Source: Actinoplanes subtropicus (lineage in GTDB: Bacteria; Actinomycetota; Actinomycetes; Mycobacteriales; Micromonosporaceae). From it: 64,000 nucleotides of DNA. Below, piece after piece: positions 8,095 through 17,081 of the stretch. Under the pieces are notes generated by a model. It did not search any database, was not told where the DNA came from, and worked only from the letters and a program-made list of their open reading frames with translations. Both the position numbers and the translations under genes were made by a program. Every line of letters begins with the position of its first letter. Within the stretch, counting starts at the first letter, position 1. The stretch spans positions 22,956 to 86,955 of the forward strand of contig NZ_JOJL01000033.1 of the NCBI RefSeq assembly GCF_000721705.1. Reading direction: 5' to 3'.

Positions 8095-9231
8095 TCAGCT
8101 GAGCTCGGGCGCCTGAGGCTGACGCGGGGCCACCTCGACCTGCGGCGGCGCCGGCATCTCTTCCCGGGAGACGCCCATTTCGGCGAGCTTGCGGGCGCTG
8201 ACCAGCACTCGCGATTCCAGAGAGCCAACCGCTTTGTTGTACGCCGTGACCGCCCCGCCCAGCGCCGTCCCGAGCTTGCCGACGTGGTCGCCGAGGGTGG
8301 CCAGCCGCGCGTACAGCTCGCGGGCCAGGGCATGCACCTCCAGCGCGTTGCGGGCCAGCTCCTCCTGCCGCCAGGAATACGCCACCGTCCGCAGCATCGC
8401 CACCAGCGTCGCCGGGGTGGCCAGCACGACATTGCGCCGGAACGCGTGCTCCATCAGCGTCGGGTCGTGCCGCAGCGCCGCGTCCAGGAACGGGTCGGCC
8501 GGGACGAACAGGACCACGAAGTCGGGGGAGGGCTCGAAGGCGGCCCAATACTCCTTCGCCGAGAGCGCGTCGACATGCCCGCGCAGGTGCCGGGCGTGCT
8601 GGTCGAGGGACGCCTCCCGGGTGCGCTCGTCGCGCGCCTCGGCGGCGGCCAGGTAGCCCTCCAGCGGCGCCTTGGCGTCGACCACCACGCTGCGGCCGCC
8701 GTGCAGCCGGACCACCAGGTCGGGCCGGACCACGCCGCCCTCGTCGTCGACCGCGGTGACCTGCTCGGCGAAGTCGCAATGCTCCAGCAGGCCGGCCGCC
8801 TCGACCACGCGGCGCAGCTGGTGCTCGCCCCAGCGGCCCCGCACCTGCGGCGCCCGCAACGCCGCCACCAGCTGTTTCGTCTCGGTACGCAGTTCGCCCG
8901 AGACGGCGCCCATCTGCCGCACCTGCTCGCGGAGCTCGGCATAGGCATCCACCCGCTCGCGCTCGAGCTGGGCCACCCGCTGCTCGTAGCGGCGCAGCGT
9001 GTCGTGCAGCGGGGCGACGGCCAGGGCCACCGCTTCCTGCGACTGGGCGGCCGACTCGTACGACAGGGCGCGCATGGACTGCTCCAGCCGCTCCTCGCCG
9101 TCGCGGTGGGCCTGGACGGTGGCCTCGAGCCGGGCGATGTCGGCCGCCGCCCGCTGCCGGGCCCAGAGCCAGCCGACGGCGGCGCCGGCCGCCAGACAGA
9201 GGAGCACCACGGCCAGCGTCGAAACGGTCAC
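8095..9231 (-). CDS. rmuC: DNA recombination protein RmuC homologue
   Basis: About 378 residues. An N-terminal membrane anchor (TLAVVLLCLAAGAAVGWLWA) is followed by a long coiled coil (about residues 25-130) and the RmuC nuclease-like domain. That domain contains RGRWGEHQLRRVVEAAGL, PDLVVRLHGG, VVVDAKAPLEGYLAA and VVLFVPADPFLDAAL. RmuC limits DNA inversions at short inverted repeats. The start is GTG 9231, which places the anchor at the N-terminus. It is divergent from the Gly-rich membrane protein gene. Confidence 0.92.
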   Translation of the reverse strand: MTVSTLAVVLLCLAAGAAVGWLWARQRAAADIARLEATVQAHRDGEERLEQSMRALSYESAAQSQEAVALAVAPLHDTLRRYEQRVAQLERERVDAYAELREQVRQMGAVSGELRTETKQLVAALRAPQVRGRWGEHQLRRVVEAAGLLEHCDFAEQVTAVDDEGGVVRPDLVVRLHGGRSVVVDAKAPLEGYLAAAEARDERTREASLDQHARHLRGHVDALSAKEYWAAFEPSPDFVVLFVPADPFLDAALRHDPTLMEHAFRRNVVLATPATLVAMLRTVAYSWRQEELARNALEVHALARELYARLATLGDHVGKLGTALGGAVTAYNKAVGSLESRVLVSARKLAEMGVSREEMPAPPQVEVAPRQPQAPELS

Positions 9232-9273
9232 AACCGGCAGATTGCCAGATCGGTACGACAAGAACCGCGAGGG

Positions 9274-9279
9274 TACCGT
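9274..9279 (+). promoter_or_regulatory. -10 element, leaderless start at 9286
   Basis: TACCGT is followed by six bases and the ATG of the Gly/Asp/Phe-rich membrane protein. Confidence 0.5.
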
Positions 9280-9285
9280 GGGGAC

Positions 9286-10077
9286 ATGAGCGTGTTGCTG
9301 ATCTTGGCCATCGTCATCGTCGTCCTTTTGGTGGTCATGATCGCGCGTCGCAATGGCGCCGCGAGCCAGCAGAGCAGCCTCGAGGACGCGCGCGCCGACG
9401 CCCAGCGGTGGTATGAGCGGCTCGGCGGCCAGCTGATGAATCTGCACGGCGACGACGCCGCCGCCCGGCAGGCCCTGGCCGACGCGGGCGAGCGCTACAA
9501 CGCGGCCGGCGGCCAGTTGCAGCAGGCGAAGACCGTGCACCAGTTCGCGCTGGCCCGCGAGTCGGCGCTGGAGGGCCTGACTTACGTGCGGGCGGCCCGG
9601 GTGGCGATGGGCCTCGACCCCGGCCCCGACCTGCCGCCGCTCTCCACCGCGCAGGGCGTCGGCCAACTGACCCGCGAGCGCAAGGTCACCGTGCAGGGCC
9701 AGCAGTACAAGGCCGGCCCGCAGCCCGGGGCCGACACGCCGTACTACTACCCCGGCGGCCGGGTGCAGGGCCGTCCGGTGCCGGCCGGGTGGTATTCGAC
9801 GCCGGTGTGGAAGACGGCGCTCGGTGCCGGGGCCGGCGTGCTCGGCGGCATGCTGATCTTCGACGCGCTGTTCTCGCCGGGCTTCGGCGACATGGGCTAC
9901 GGCGACGGCTACCAGGACGGCTTCCAGGACGCCGCGCAGGACTTCGGCGGCGACGGCGGCGCCGACGGCATGTACGACGCGAGCAACCTCGACAACGGCG
10001 GCTACGACGGTGGCCAGGACTTCGGCGGCTTCGACGGCGGCGATTTCGGCGGCGGCGACTTCGGGGGCGACTTCTGA
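9286..10077 (+). CDS. Membrane protein with a Gly/Asp/Phe-rich low-complexity tail
   Basis: 263 residues with no domain I can name. An N-terminal helix (VLLILAIVIVVLLVVMIARR) precedes a helical Ala/Glu-rich region to about residue 115. A Tyr/Pro-rich linker with PYYYPGGRVQGRPVPAGWY follows, then a second hydrophobic segment (ALGAGAGVLGGMLIFDALF). The last 60 residues are almost only Gly, Asp, Phe, Gln and Tyr, with repeated DFGG, DGG and FGG. The tail resembles phase-separating or disordered sequences. The stop codon lies inside a terminator arm. Confidence 0.75.
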   Translation: MSVLLILAIVIVVLLVVMIARRNGAASQQSSLEDARADAQRWYERLGGQLMNLHGDDAAARQALADAGERYNAAGGQLQQAKTVHQFALARESALEGLTYVRAARVAMGLDPGPDLPPLSTAQGVGQLTRERKVTVQGQQYKAGPQPGADTPYYYPGGRVQGRPVPAGWYSTPVWKTALGAGAGVLGGMLIFDALFSPGFGDMGYGDGYQDGFQDAAQDFGGDGGADGMYDASNLDNGGYDGGQDFGGFDGGDFGGGDFGGDF

Positions 10078-10134
10078 GCCGGGGCGTCCCGGACGGGGTC
10101 TGCTAGCCGGCTGCGAGGCCCGGCTCAGAAGTCG
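10068..10134. terminator. Terminator with a perfect 16-bp stem around the stop codon
   Basis: Bases 10068-10083 (CGACTTCTGAGCCGGG) are the exact reverse complement of 10119-10134, with a 35-base loop. The stop codon TGA at 10075-10077 is in the left arm, the same arrangement as at ispH. Confidence 0.75.
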
Positions 10135-10190
10135 GGGGCCTTCCGGACGGGGGTCCGGGTCGAAGGCGAGGCTGCGGGCGATCGCGTCTG

Positions 10191-10745
10191 CTAGGCGGCC
10201 GGCTTCTCCGGTGGGAGGTGCCGGGCCAGCTCACGCCGCAGGGCGCGGGGGCCCGGCCACACCTCGGAGAGGTCGGCGGTGAAGGCCGGCCCCTCGGCGG
10301 TCTCGGTCATCGCCGGCCCGCCCGGCCCGTCCCCCTGCACCGGGTGCACCCGGTCCAGGTCGAGCGGGGTGACCTCGAGGATCGAGCGGATGCCCTGCCG
10401 GCGCACCTGCACGTGGGCGATGTCCGGCCAGGCCAGCAGGATCGGGTCGCTGTCCTGGGCGGCCACCTCGAGCCCGCCCGACGAGATCCGGATCCAGGTC
10501 TTCAGCGCGCCCCGGGTCGACCAGGCGTAGAGGCCGGCCGCCACGATGCTGACCGCCCCGGCCTGCAGGGCGGTCTGCCACCACGGGTTGCCGGTGCCGC
10601 CGGTCAGCAGCACGGCCAGCGGCGACACCGCGCCGAACGAGATCATCAGCAGGCCGAAGACGGCGGCGAACGTCCGCCACGGCGAGGACCGGAACAGCAC
10701 GGTGTCGGCGGCGGGCGCCTCCACCTGCTCGGGCGCGATCGACAT
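10191..10745 (-). CDS. Two-helix membrane protein, bacterial PH-like domain
   Basis: About 184 residues. Two transmembrane helices (FAAVFGLLMISFGAVSPLAVL and WWQTALQAGAVSIVAAGLYAW) are followed by a C-terminal beta-rich domain beginning IRISSGGLEVAAQDSDPILLAWPDIAHVQV. This order (two helices then a small PH-like barrel) is common in actinobacterial bacterial-PH membrane proteins. The assignment rests on pattern only. ATGs at 10745 and 10754 are both possible. Confidence 0.65.
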   Translation of the reverse strand: MSIAPEQVEAPAADTVLFRSSPWRTFAAVFGLLMISFGAVSPLAVLLTGGTGNPWWQTALQAGAVSIVAAGLYAWSTRGALKTWIRISSGGLEVAAQDSDPILLAWPDIAHVQVRRQGIRSILEVTPLDLDRVHPVQGDGPGGPAMTETAEGPAFTADLSEVWPGPRALRRELARHLPPEKPAA

Positions 10746-10816
10746 GCCCTTCATGCTGCCCGGCCGACGAGGCCGGGACCGGCGTTTTGGCCGGTCCCGG
10801 CCACCGCTTCGGGCCC

Positions 10817-11002
10817 GACCCGGCGGCGGGGCCGACCCGGCGGCGGGGCCGACCCGGCGGCGGGGCCGACCCGGCGGCGGGGCCGACCCGGCGGCGGGGC
10901 CGACCCCAGCGGCGGGGCCGACCCCAGCGGCGGGGCCGACCCGGCGGCGGGGCCGACCCCGGCGGCGGGGCCGACCCCAGCGGCGGGGCCGACCCGGCGG
11001 CC
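10817..11002. repeat. Tandem array of about 10.7 units of 17-18 bp
   Basis: The unit is GACCCGGCGGCGGGGCC (17 bases). Units 1-5 and 8 are exact; four others are 18-base variants reading GACCCCAGCGG or GACCCCGGCGG. The array lies between the PH-like gene and the end of valS and contains no A-rich or stop-containing sequence, so spurious open frames cross it. It is GC-only apart from the single A in each GAC and the A of the CAG variants. Confidence 0.9.
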
Positions 11003-11025
11003 GGCTGCGTCGCGCGGGCCAGATT

Positions 11026-11069
11026 GAGGGCGGGCCGGATCGAGGGCGGGCCGGATCGAGGGCGGGTCA
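11026..11069. repeat. Second tandem array of a 16-bp unit running into the valS stop
   Basis: GAGGGCGGGCCGGATC occurs twice in tandem (11026-11041, 11042-11057) and a third, partial copy ends in the TCA that is the valS stop codon on the minus strand. The last copy suggests that the repeat expanded from or into the 3' end of valS. Confidence 0.8.
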
Positions 11070-13610
11070 GAAGGCGCAGGCGATGACCAGCTCGGGCGTC
11101 CGGTCGGGGAGCCGGTCGAGCTTGCCGATCCGGCCGGCCGCCTTCAGGTCGCCCTCGATCAGGGCGAGCCGGTCGAGCAGCGCCGCCGGGCCGAGCGCCT
11201 CGGCCAGCGGCACCTCGGCCTTCATCGACAGCTTCCGGTCCGATTTCGCCTTGCGGACCTGGCGCAGCGCCTCGCCGGCCAGCTCCAGCAGGCTCTCGTC
11301 ACCGTCGGGCGCGACCCGGGTCAGCTCGTACCGGGTCGGCCAGGTCGAGCGGTGCACCGAGCCGTACCGCCACCACGACCACACCTCCTCCGTCACGTAC
11401 GGCAGGACCGGCGCGAACAACCGCAGCAGCACCGACAGCCCGGCAGCCAGCGCGGCGCGGGCCGAATCGCCCGCCGGACCGGATGCGTACGCCCGCTCCT
11501 TGACCAGCTCGATGTAGTCGTCGCAGAACGTCCAGAAGAACGCCTCGGTGACCTGCAGCGCCTCGGTGTGGTCGTAGCGGTCGAACGCCTCGGTGGCCGC
11601 GCTGACCACGCCGGCCAGCCGGGCCAGCATGGCCTGGTCGATCGGCTCGGTCACCGGCTGCCGCAGCGACCCGGCCGCGCCCAGTCCGAGTGCGAACTTC
11701 GACGCGTTGAGCAGCTTGGTCGCCAACCGCCGGCCGACCTTGATCTGGGCCGGGTCGTAGGCCAGGTCGGCGCCCGGCCGGCCGTTCGCCGCCCAGTACC
11801 GCACCGCGTCCGAACCGTTCTGCTCGAGCAGGTCGAGCGGGGTGACCACGTTGCCCTTGGACTTGGACATCTTCTTGCGGTCGGGGTCGAGGATCCAGCC
11901 GGAGAGGACCGCATTGCGCCACGGCAGCACGCCGTTTTCCAGGTCGGCGCGCAGGACCGTGCAGAACAGCCAGGTCCGGATGATCTCGTGGGCCTGCGGC
12001 CGGAGGTCCATCGGGAAAACCCGCCGGAAGAGATCATCGTCGTCGTGCCAGCCGCCGACGATCTGCGGGGTCAGCGACGAGGTGGCCCAGGTGTCCATGA
12101 CATCCGGGTCGGCCGTGAAACCGCCGGGGACGTCGCGCTGGGACTCGTCGAAGCCGGGCGGACACTCCGAGGACGGGTCAACCGGCAGTGCTGATCCGTC
12201 CGGTATGAGAAGCTGGCCGTAATCCGGTTCGCCAGCGTCGTCGAGCCGGTACCACACCGGGATCGGGACGCCGAAGAAGCGCTGCCGGCTGATCAGCCAG
12301 TCCCCGGTCAGGCCGGTGACCCAGTGCTCGTACCGGTGTCGCATGTGCTCCGGGAACCAGCGCAGCTCGCGTCCCCGAGCCAGCATCCGCTCTCGCAGCT
12401 CGGGCTCGCGCCCGCCGTTGCGGATGAACCACTGCCGGCTGGTGACGATCTCGAGCGGTGAGTCGCCCTTCTCGTAGAACTTGACCGGGTGGGTGATCGG
12501 CCGGGGCTCGCCGATCAGATCGTCCGCCTCGCGCAGCAGCCGGACGATCTCGCGCCGGGCCGCGTTGACGGTGAGGCCGGCGAACGGCTCGTAGGCCGCC
12601 GCGGAAACCCCGGCCGGGCGGTCCGGCAGGAACCGGCCGTCGCGGCCGAGCACGACCCGGGTTTCCAGCCGCAGGTCACGCCACCAGGTGACGTCGGTGA
12701 GGTCGCCGAACGTGCAGACCATCGCGATGCCGGTGCCCTTGTCCGCCGCGGCGAGCGGGTGCTCGTACACCGGGACCTCGACGTCGAAGAACGGCGTCTT
12801 GACCGTCTTGCCGACCAGGTGCCGATAGCGCTCGTCGCCCGGGTGGAAGACCAGCGCGACGCAGGCGGGCAGCAGTTCCGGCCGGGTGGTGTCGATCTCG
12901 ACCGGGCCGTCCGGGCCGTGGAAGCGGAGCTTGTGGTACGCGCCGGGGCGCTCCCGATCCTCCAGCTCCGCCTGGGCGACCGCGGTGCGGAAGCCGACGT
13001 CCCACAGGGTCGGGGCCTCGGCCGTATACGCCTCGCCGCGCGCCACGTTGTCGAGGAAGAAGCGCTGCGAGACGGCGCGGGCCCGCTCCCCGATCGTGGT
13101 GTAGGTCAGTCCCCAGTCGACGGACAGCCCGAGCATGCGCCAGAGCGCCTCGAACGCCTTCTCGTCCTCAGCGGTCAGCTCGGCACAGATCTCGACGAAA
13201 TTCCGCCGGGAGACGGAGATCGGCTCCTTCGGCGGGGTGGCCGGCGGCCGCCAGGCCGGGTCGTAGGGCAGCGACGGGTCGCACCGGATGCCGTAGCGGT
13301 TCTGCACCCGGCGCTCGGTGGGCAGGCCGTTGTCGTCCCAGCCCATCGGGTAGAAGACGGTCTTGCCGCGCATCCGCTGGAACCGCGCGACCGTGTCGGT
13401 GTGCGTGTACGAGAAGACATGCCCCATGTGCAGCTCGCCCGATACGGTCGGCGGAGGCGTGTCGATGGCATATACATCCGAGCGCTCCTTCGAGCGGTCG
13501 AACGTATACGTCCCCTCCTCCTGCCAGCGGCGCGACCACTTGCCCTCGAGCCCGTCCAGCGACGGCCGCTCGGGGAGACCGGCGCGCGCGGTCATACCCG
13601 TATCAGTCAT
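11067..13610 (-). CDS. valS: Valine--tRNA ligase, short archaeal-type form
   Basis: About 847 residues; a class I aminoacyl-tRNA synthetase that charges tRNA-Val. The HIGH motif is HMGH (PPTVSGELHMGHVFSYTH), and KMSKS is KKMSKSKGNVVTPLDLLEQ. An editing domain lies between them, with the anticodon-binding helical domain at the C-terminus. It lacks the long C-terminal coiled coil of the usual bacterial ValRS and has an extended WDDNGLPTERRVQNRYG block, as in the short archaeal-like group found in some actinobacteria. The start at 13610 follows TAGCAT by seven bases. Confidence 0.92.
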   Translation of the reverse strand: MTDTGMTARAGLPERPSLDGLEGKWSRRWQEEGTYTFDRSKERSDVYAIDTPPPTVSGELHMGHVFSYTHTDTVARFQRMRGKTVFYPMGWDDNGLPTERRVQNRYGIRCDPSLPYDPAWRPPATPPKEPISVSRRNFVEICAELTAEDEKAFEALWRMLGLSVDWGLTYTTIGERARAVSQRFFLDNVARGEAYTAEAPTLWDVGFRTAVAQAELEDRERPGAYHKLRFHGPDGPVEIDTTRPELLPACVALVFHPGDERYRHLVGKTVKTPFFDVEVPVYEHPLAAADKGTGIAMVCTFGDLTDVTWWRDLRLETRVVLGRDGRFLPDRPAGVSAAAYEPFAGLTVNAARREIVRLLREADDLIGEPRPITHPVKFYEKGDSPLEIVTSRQWFIRNGGREPELRERMLARGRELRWFPEHMRHRYEHWVTGLTGDWLISRQRFFGVPIPVWYRLDDAGEPDYGQLLIPDGSALPVDPSSECPPGFDESQRDVPGGFTADPDVMDTWATSSLTPQIVGGWHDDDDLFRRVFPMDLRPQAHEIIRTWLFCTVLRADLENGVLPWRNAVLSGWILDPDRKKMSKSKGNVVTPLDLLEQNGSDAVRYWAANGRPGADLAYDPAQIKVGRRLATKLLNASKFALGLGAAGSLRQPVTEPIDQAMLARLAGVVSAATEAFDRYDHTEALQVTEAFFWTFCDDYIELVKERAYASGPAGDSARAALAAGLSVLLRLFAPVLPYVTEEVWSWWRYGSVHRSTWPTRYELTRVAPDGDESLLELAGEALRQVRKAKSDRKLSMKAEVPLAEALGPAALLDRLALIEGDLKAAGRIGKLDRLPDRTPELVIACAF

Positions 13611-13617
13611 GCGCAGA

Positions 13618-13623
13618 ATGCTA
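13618..13623 (-). promoter_or_regulatory. -10 element for valS, leaderless start
   Basis: On the minus strand TAGCAT is followed by seven bases and the ATG at 13610, within the 37-base gap after ogt. valS can therefore be transcribed apart from the repair genes upstream. Confidence 0.5.
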
Positions 13624-13647
13624 CGGGCGTCGGCCACGACGAGCCCG

Positions 13648-14148
13648 TCAATTCCGGTCGGCCTCGAATTTCAGCAGCCAGCGTTTGACGTCGAGGCCCC
13701 AGCGGTAGCCGCCGAGCGAGCCGTCGAGCCGCAGCACCCGGTGGCACGGGGTGAACAGGGCCACCGGGTTGCGCGCGCAGGCCGCCGCGGCCGCCCGGAT
13801 CGCCGCGGGGCGGCCGGCCATGCGGGCGAACTCCGAGTAGGTCACCGGGCTGCCCGGCTTGATGTCGCGCATCACCTGCCAGGCATACGACATGAACTCG
13901 CCGCCGGTGTGCTGCTCGACGGCCACCGCGTCGAGCGCGGCCAGGTCACCGTCGAGATAGGAACGCACCTGGGCGGCGGCCGGGCCCACGTCGTCGGCCG
14001 GCTCCGCATCGCTGGCCAACGACGAGTGGATCAGCGGGAGCAACTCGTCGACCTCGGCGGTGAAGCCGGCGGCGCGCACCGCGCCGGACGGGCCGGCCAC
14101 GATCGTCAGCGGGCCGGCCGGGGTCTCCATGGTCTGGTACTTCAACAT
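13648..14148 (-). CDS. ogt: Methylated-DNA--protein-cysteine methyltransferase
   Basis: 166 residues. It removes alkyl groups from O6 of guanine by suicidal transfer to the active cysteine, Cys135, in PCHRVLR. The helix-turn-helix region (PVTYSEFARMAGRPAAIRAA) and the C-terminal GGYRWGLDVKRWLL are typical. GGAGGT lies five bases before the start. It follows the Ada/AlkA fusion on the same strand after 80 bases, forming an alkylation-repair pair. Confidence 0.95.
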   Translation of the reverse strand: MLKYQTMETPAGPLTIVAGPSGAVRAAGFTAEVDELLPLIHSSLASDAEPADDVGPAAAQVRSYLDGDLAALDAVAVEQHTGGEFMSYAWQVMRDIKPGSPVTYSEFARMAGRPAAIRAAAAACARNPVALFTPCHRVLRLDGSLGGYRWGLDVKRWLLKFEADRN

Positions 14149-14218
14149 CGCTTACCTCCAGGGGGTTGGGGCACAGCCTGGCCCGTCGCGGCCGGCCGCG
14201 CTCGACTTTCTCGGCGCC

Positions 14219-14227
14219 TGTGGATAA
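14219..14227 (-). promoter_or_regulatory. Isolated perfect DnaA-box sequence
   Basis: The minus strand reads TTATCCACA, the consensus DnaA box, in the 80-base gap between the Ada/AlkA gene and ogt. A single box does not make an origin; it may be chance or a regulatory or DnaA-titration site. Confidence 0.3.
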
Positions 14228-14228
14228 C

Positions 14229-15653
14229 TCAGGAGGCGCGCCACAGGCGGATCAACGCGTACGATCGCCAGGGCCGCCACCGCTCGGCGTGCCGTTCGAG
14301 GGCCTTCGGTGTGGCGGGCAGGCCCAGCGCGGCGGCGCCCCGGCGCACCGCCAGATCGGTCGGCAGGAAGACATCCGGGTCGCCGATCGCGCGCATCGCC
14401 ACGTAACCGGCGGTCCACGCCCCGATCCCGGGCAGCTCCATCAGCCGGGCCACCGATTCCTCCCGGTCGGCGCCGGGTTCCAGGTCGATCTTCCCGTCGG
14501 CGACCGCCTCGGCCAGCCGCCGGATCGTCTCGCGCCGGGCGGCGGGCATGCCGAACGCCGAGTCGGGCAGGTCGGCGACCGCTCGGGCGGCCGGGAAGCC
14601 GACCAGCTGAGATCCGTCGAAACCGCCGGCCGCGCGGATCATCCGGGTCAGCGTGGTGCGCGCGCCCGCCACGCTGACCTGCTGCCCCACGATCGCGCGC
14701 ACGGCCATCTCGAAGCCGTCCACCGCTCGGGGTACCCGTACACCCGGCTCGGTTTTGATCGAAGCGCTCAGCGCGACGTCCGCACCCAGCGTGGCATCGA
14801 CGGCGTCGGGGTCGGCATCCAGATCGAAGAGCCGCCGGCAGCGGGCCACGGCCGGCGCCAGATCGCGCACGTCGGTCAGCCGCAGCGACGCGGAGACCCA
14901 GCGGTCGGCCGGGGTGAGCGCGGCCGTCGCGCTGCCGTGCGGCAAAACCAGACCGCGGCGGTACGTGTTTCCCGACCGTTCCTCCACACCCGGCAACGCC
15001 CGCTGGTCCAGGAAGTCGAGCAGCGCCGGAATATGCAGCGGCGACCGATAGGCGAGCCGGAGGCTGATGGTGCCGGCCTCGGCCGCCCGGACCGGGCGAC
15101 GCTCGCGCAGTTGCGAGGGCGGCTGCGCGTACACCTCCTGAATGGTGTCGTTGAATTGCCGCACGCTGCCGAAGCCCGACGCGAACGCGATCTCCGCGAG
15201 GCCGAGGTCGGTGGTCTCGATCAGGATGCGCGCGGTCTGCGCCCGTTGTGCCCGGGCCAGCGCCAGCGGACCGGCCCCCAGTTCGGCGGTGAGCATCCGG
15301 TTGAGGTGCCGCTCGGTGTAGCCCAGTCGGCTCGCGAGGCCGGGCACGCCCTCCCGGTCCACCACGCCGTCGCCGATCAGCCGCATCGCCCGGCCGACCA
15401 GGTCGGCCCGCACGTCCCACTCGGGGGAGCCGGGCGCGGCATCCGGCCGGCAGCGCTTGCAGGCGCGGAAGCCGGCCCGCTGGGCGGCGGCCGCGGACGG
15501 GTAGAACGTGACGTTCTCCCGCTTCGGGGTGATCGCCGGGCAGGACGGGCGGCAGTAGATTCCCGTGCTGGTCACGGCGGTGAAGAACCAGCCGTCGAAG
15601 CGCTGGTCCCGGCTGTCCACGGCTCGGTAGCACCGTTCGAAGTCCAGTTCCAT
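14229..15653 (-). CDS. Ada-type regulator fused to AlkA 3-methyladenine DNA glycosylase
   Basis: 474 residues in three parts. Residues 1-70 form the Ada zinc domain that accepts methyl groups from phosphotriesters, with Cys34, Cys38, Cys65 and Cys68. About 80-175 is an AraC-type helix-turn-helix. About 185-474 is an AlkA glycosylase with LPGIGAWTAGYVAMRAIG and a catalytic aspartate near 433 (FLPTDLAVRRG). The protein should sense methylation damage, activate transcription and excise alkylated bases. It heads a pair with ogt. Start ATG 15653 follows CAGACT by seven bases. Confidence 0.95.
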   Translation of the reverse strand: MELDFERCYRAVDSRDQRFDGWFFTAVTSTGIYCRPSCPAITPKRENVTFYPSAAAAQRAGFRACKRCRPDAAPGSPEWDVRADLVGRAMRLIGDGVVDREGVPGLASRLGYTERHLNRMLTAELGAGPLALARAQRAQTARILIETTDLGLAEIAFASGFGSVRQFNDTIQEVYAQPPSQLRERRPVRAAEAGTISLRLAYRSPLHIPALLDFLDQRALPGVEERSGNTYRRGLVLPHGSATAALTPADRWVSASLRLTDVRDLAPAVARCRRLFDLDADPDAVDATLGADVALSASIKTEPGVRVPRAVDGFEMAVRAIVGQQVSVAGARTTLTRMIRAAGGFDGSQLVGFPAARAVADLPDSAFGMPAARRETIRRLAEAVADGKIDLEPGADREESVARLMELPGIGAWTAGYVAMRAIGDPDVFLPTDLAVRRGAAALGLPATPKALERHAERWRPWRSYALIRLWRAS

Positions 15654-15739
15654 GCCGTCGAGTCTGCTCGTATTGTTAATAGAGCGCTGGCGGGATTCGG
15701 ACATGACCGTCGACCCGGGGCCGGCCTCGGGCCGTTGCG

Positions 15740-15745
15740 TAGACT
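15740..15745 (+). promoter_or_regulatory. -10 element for ychF
   Basis: TAGACT is followed by eight bases and the GTG at 15754, with no Shine-Dalgarno sequence. It fixes the start, since an ORF open further upstream would overlap the Ada promoter. Confidence 0.5.
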
Positions 15746-15753
15746 GGGCTTCC

Positions 15754-16833
<1,080 letters not shown>

Positions 16834-16849
16834 GGCGGTAACACCGAAG

Positions 16850-16855
16850 TATGGT
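16850..16855 (+). promoter_or_regulatory. -10 element before the toxin-antitoxin relic
   Basis: TATGGT is followed by six bases and then ATG 16862. The promoter of the original antitoxin gene therefore seems intact although the genes are not. Confidence 0.45.
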
Positions 16856-16861
16856 TGCCGT

Positions 16862-17067
16862 ATGGCGAGGACGAAGAAGGTCACGATCACGCTGCCGGCC
16901 GAGCTGGTCTCTTGCAGGAGGCCGGGATGCACGGGCACAAGTACGCCATCGACGCCATGGTTGCCGAGGTCGCACTGCGGCTGCCGGGACCAGTGGTCGT
17001 TCTGACATCCGACGTCGACGACATGGTCGGGCTGTGCGGGCGACGGGTTCGGGTCGTCGGGCTGTAA
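16862..17067 (+). pseudogene. Deleted toxin-antitoxin module: antitoxin N-terminus joined to VapC/PIN C-terminus
   Basis: From ATG 16862 the frame reads MARTKKVTITLPAELVS, the N-terminus of a small ribbon-helix-helix-type antitoxin, then loses sense after about 16910. From about 16907 another frame reads LLQEAGMHGHKYAIDAM and then VVVLTSDVDDMVGLCG to the stop at 17067, which is the C-terminal third of a PIN-domain RNase toxin (the H..YAIDA and TSD..D blocks). The remainder of the antitoxin and the toxin's N-terminal acidic residues are missing, so one internal deletion explains the structure. Not functional as a toxin. Confidence 0.75.
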
Positions 17068-17081
17068 GCTGGCTCTCCGGC

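Noticed and set aside
10546..11517. Plus-strand frames encoding RRRGRPGGGADPAAGPT repeats
   Set aside because: They translate the 17-18-bp array and antisense of valS; not a protein gene.
14219..14227. Replication origin
   Set aside because: One DnaA box only; no box cluster, AT-rich element, dnaA or dnaN nearby.
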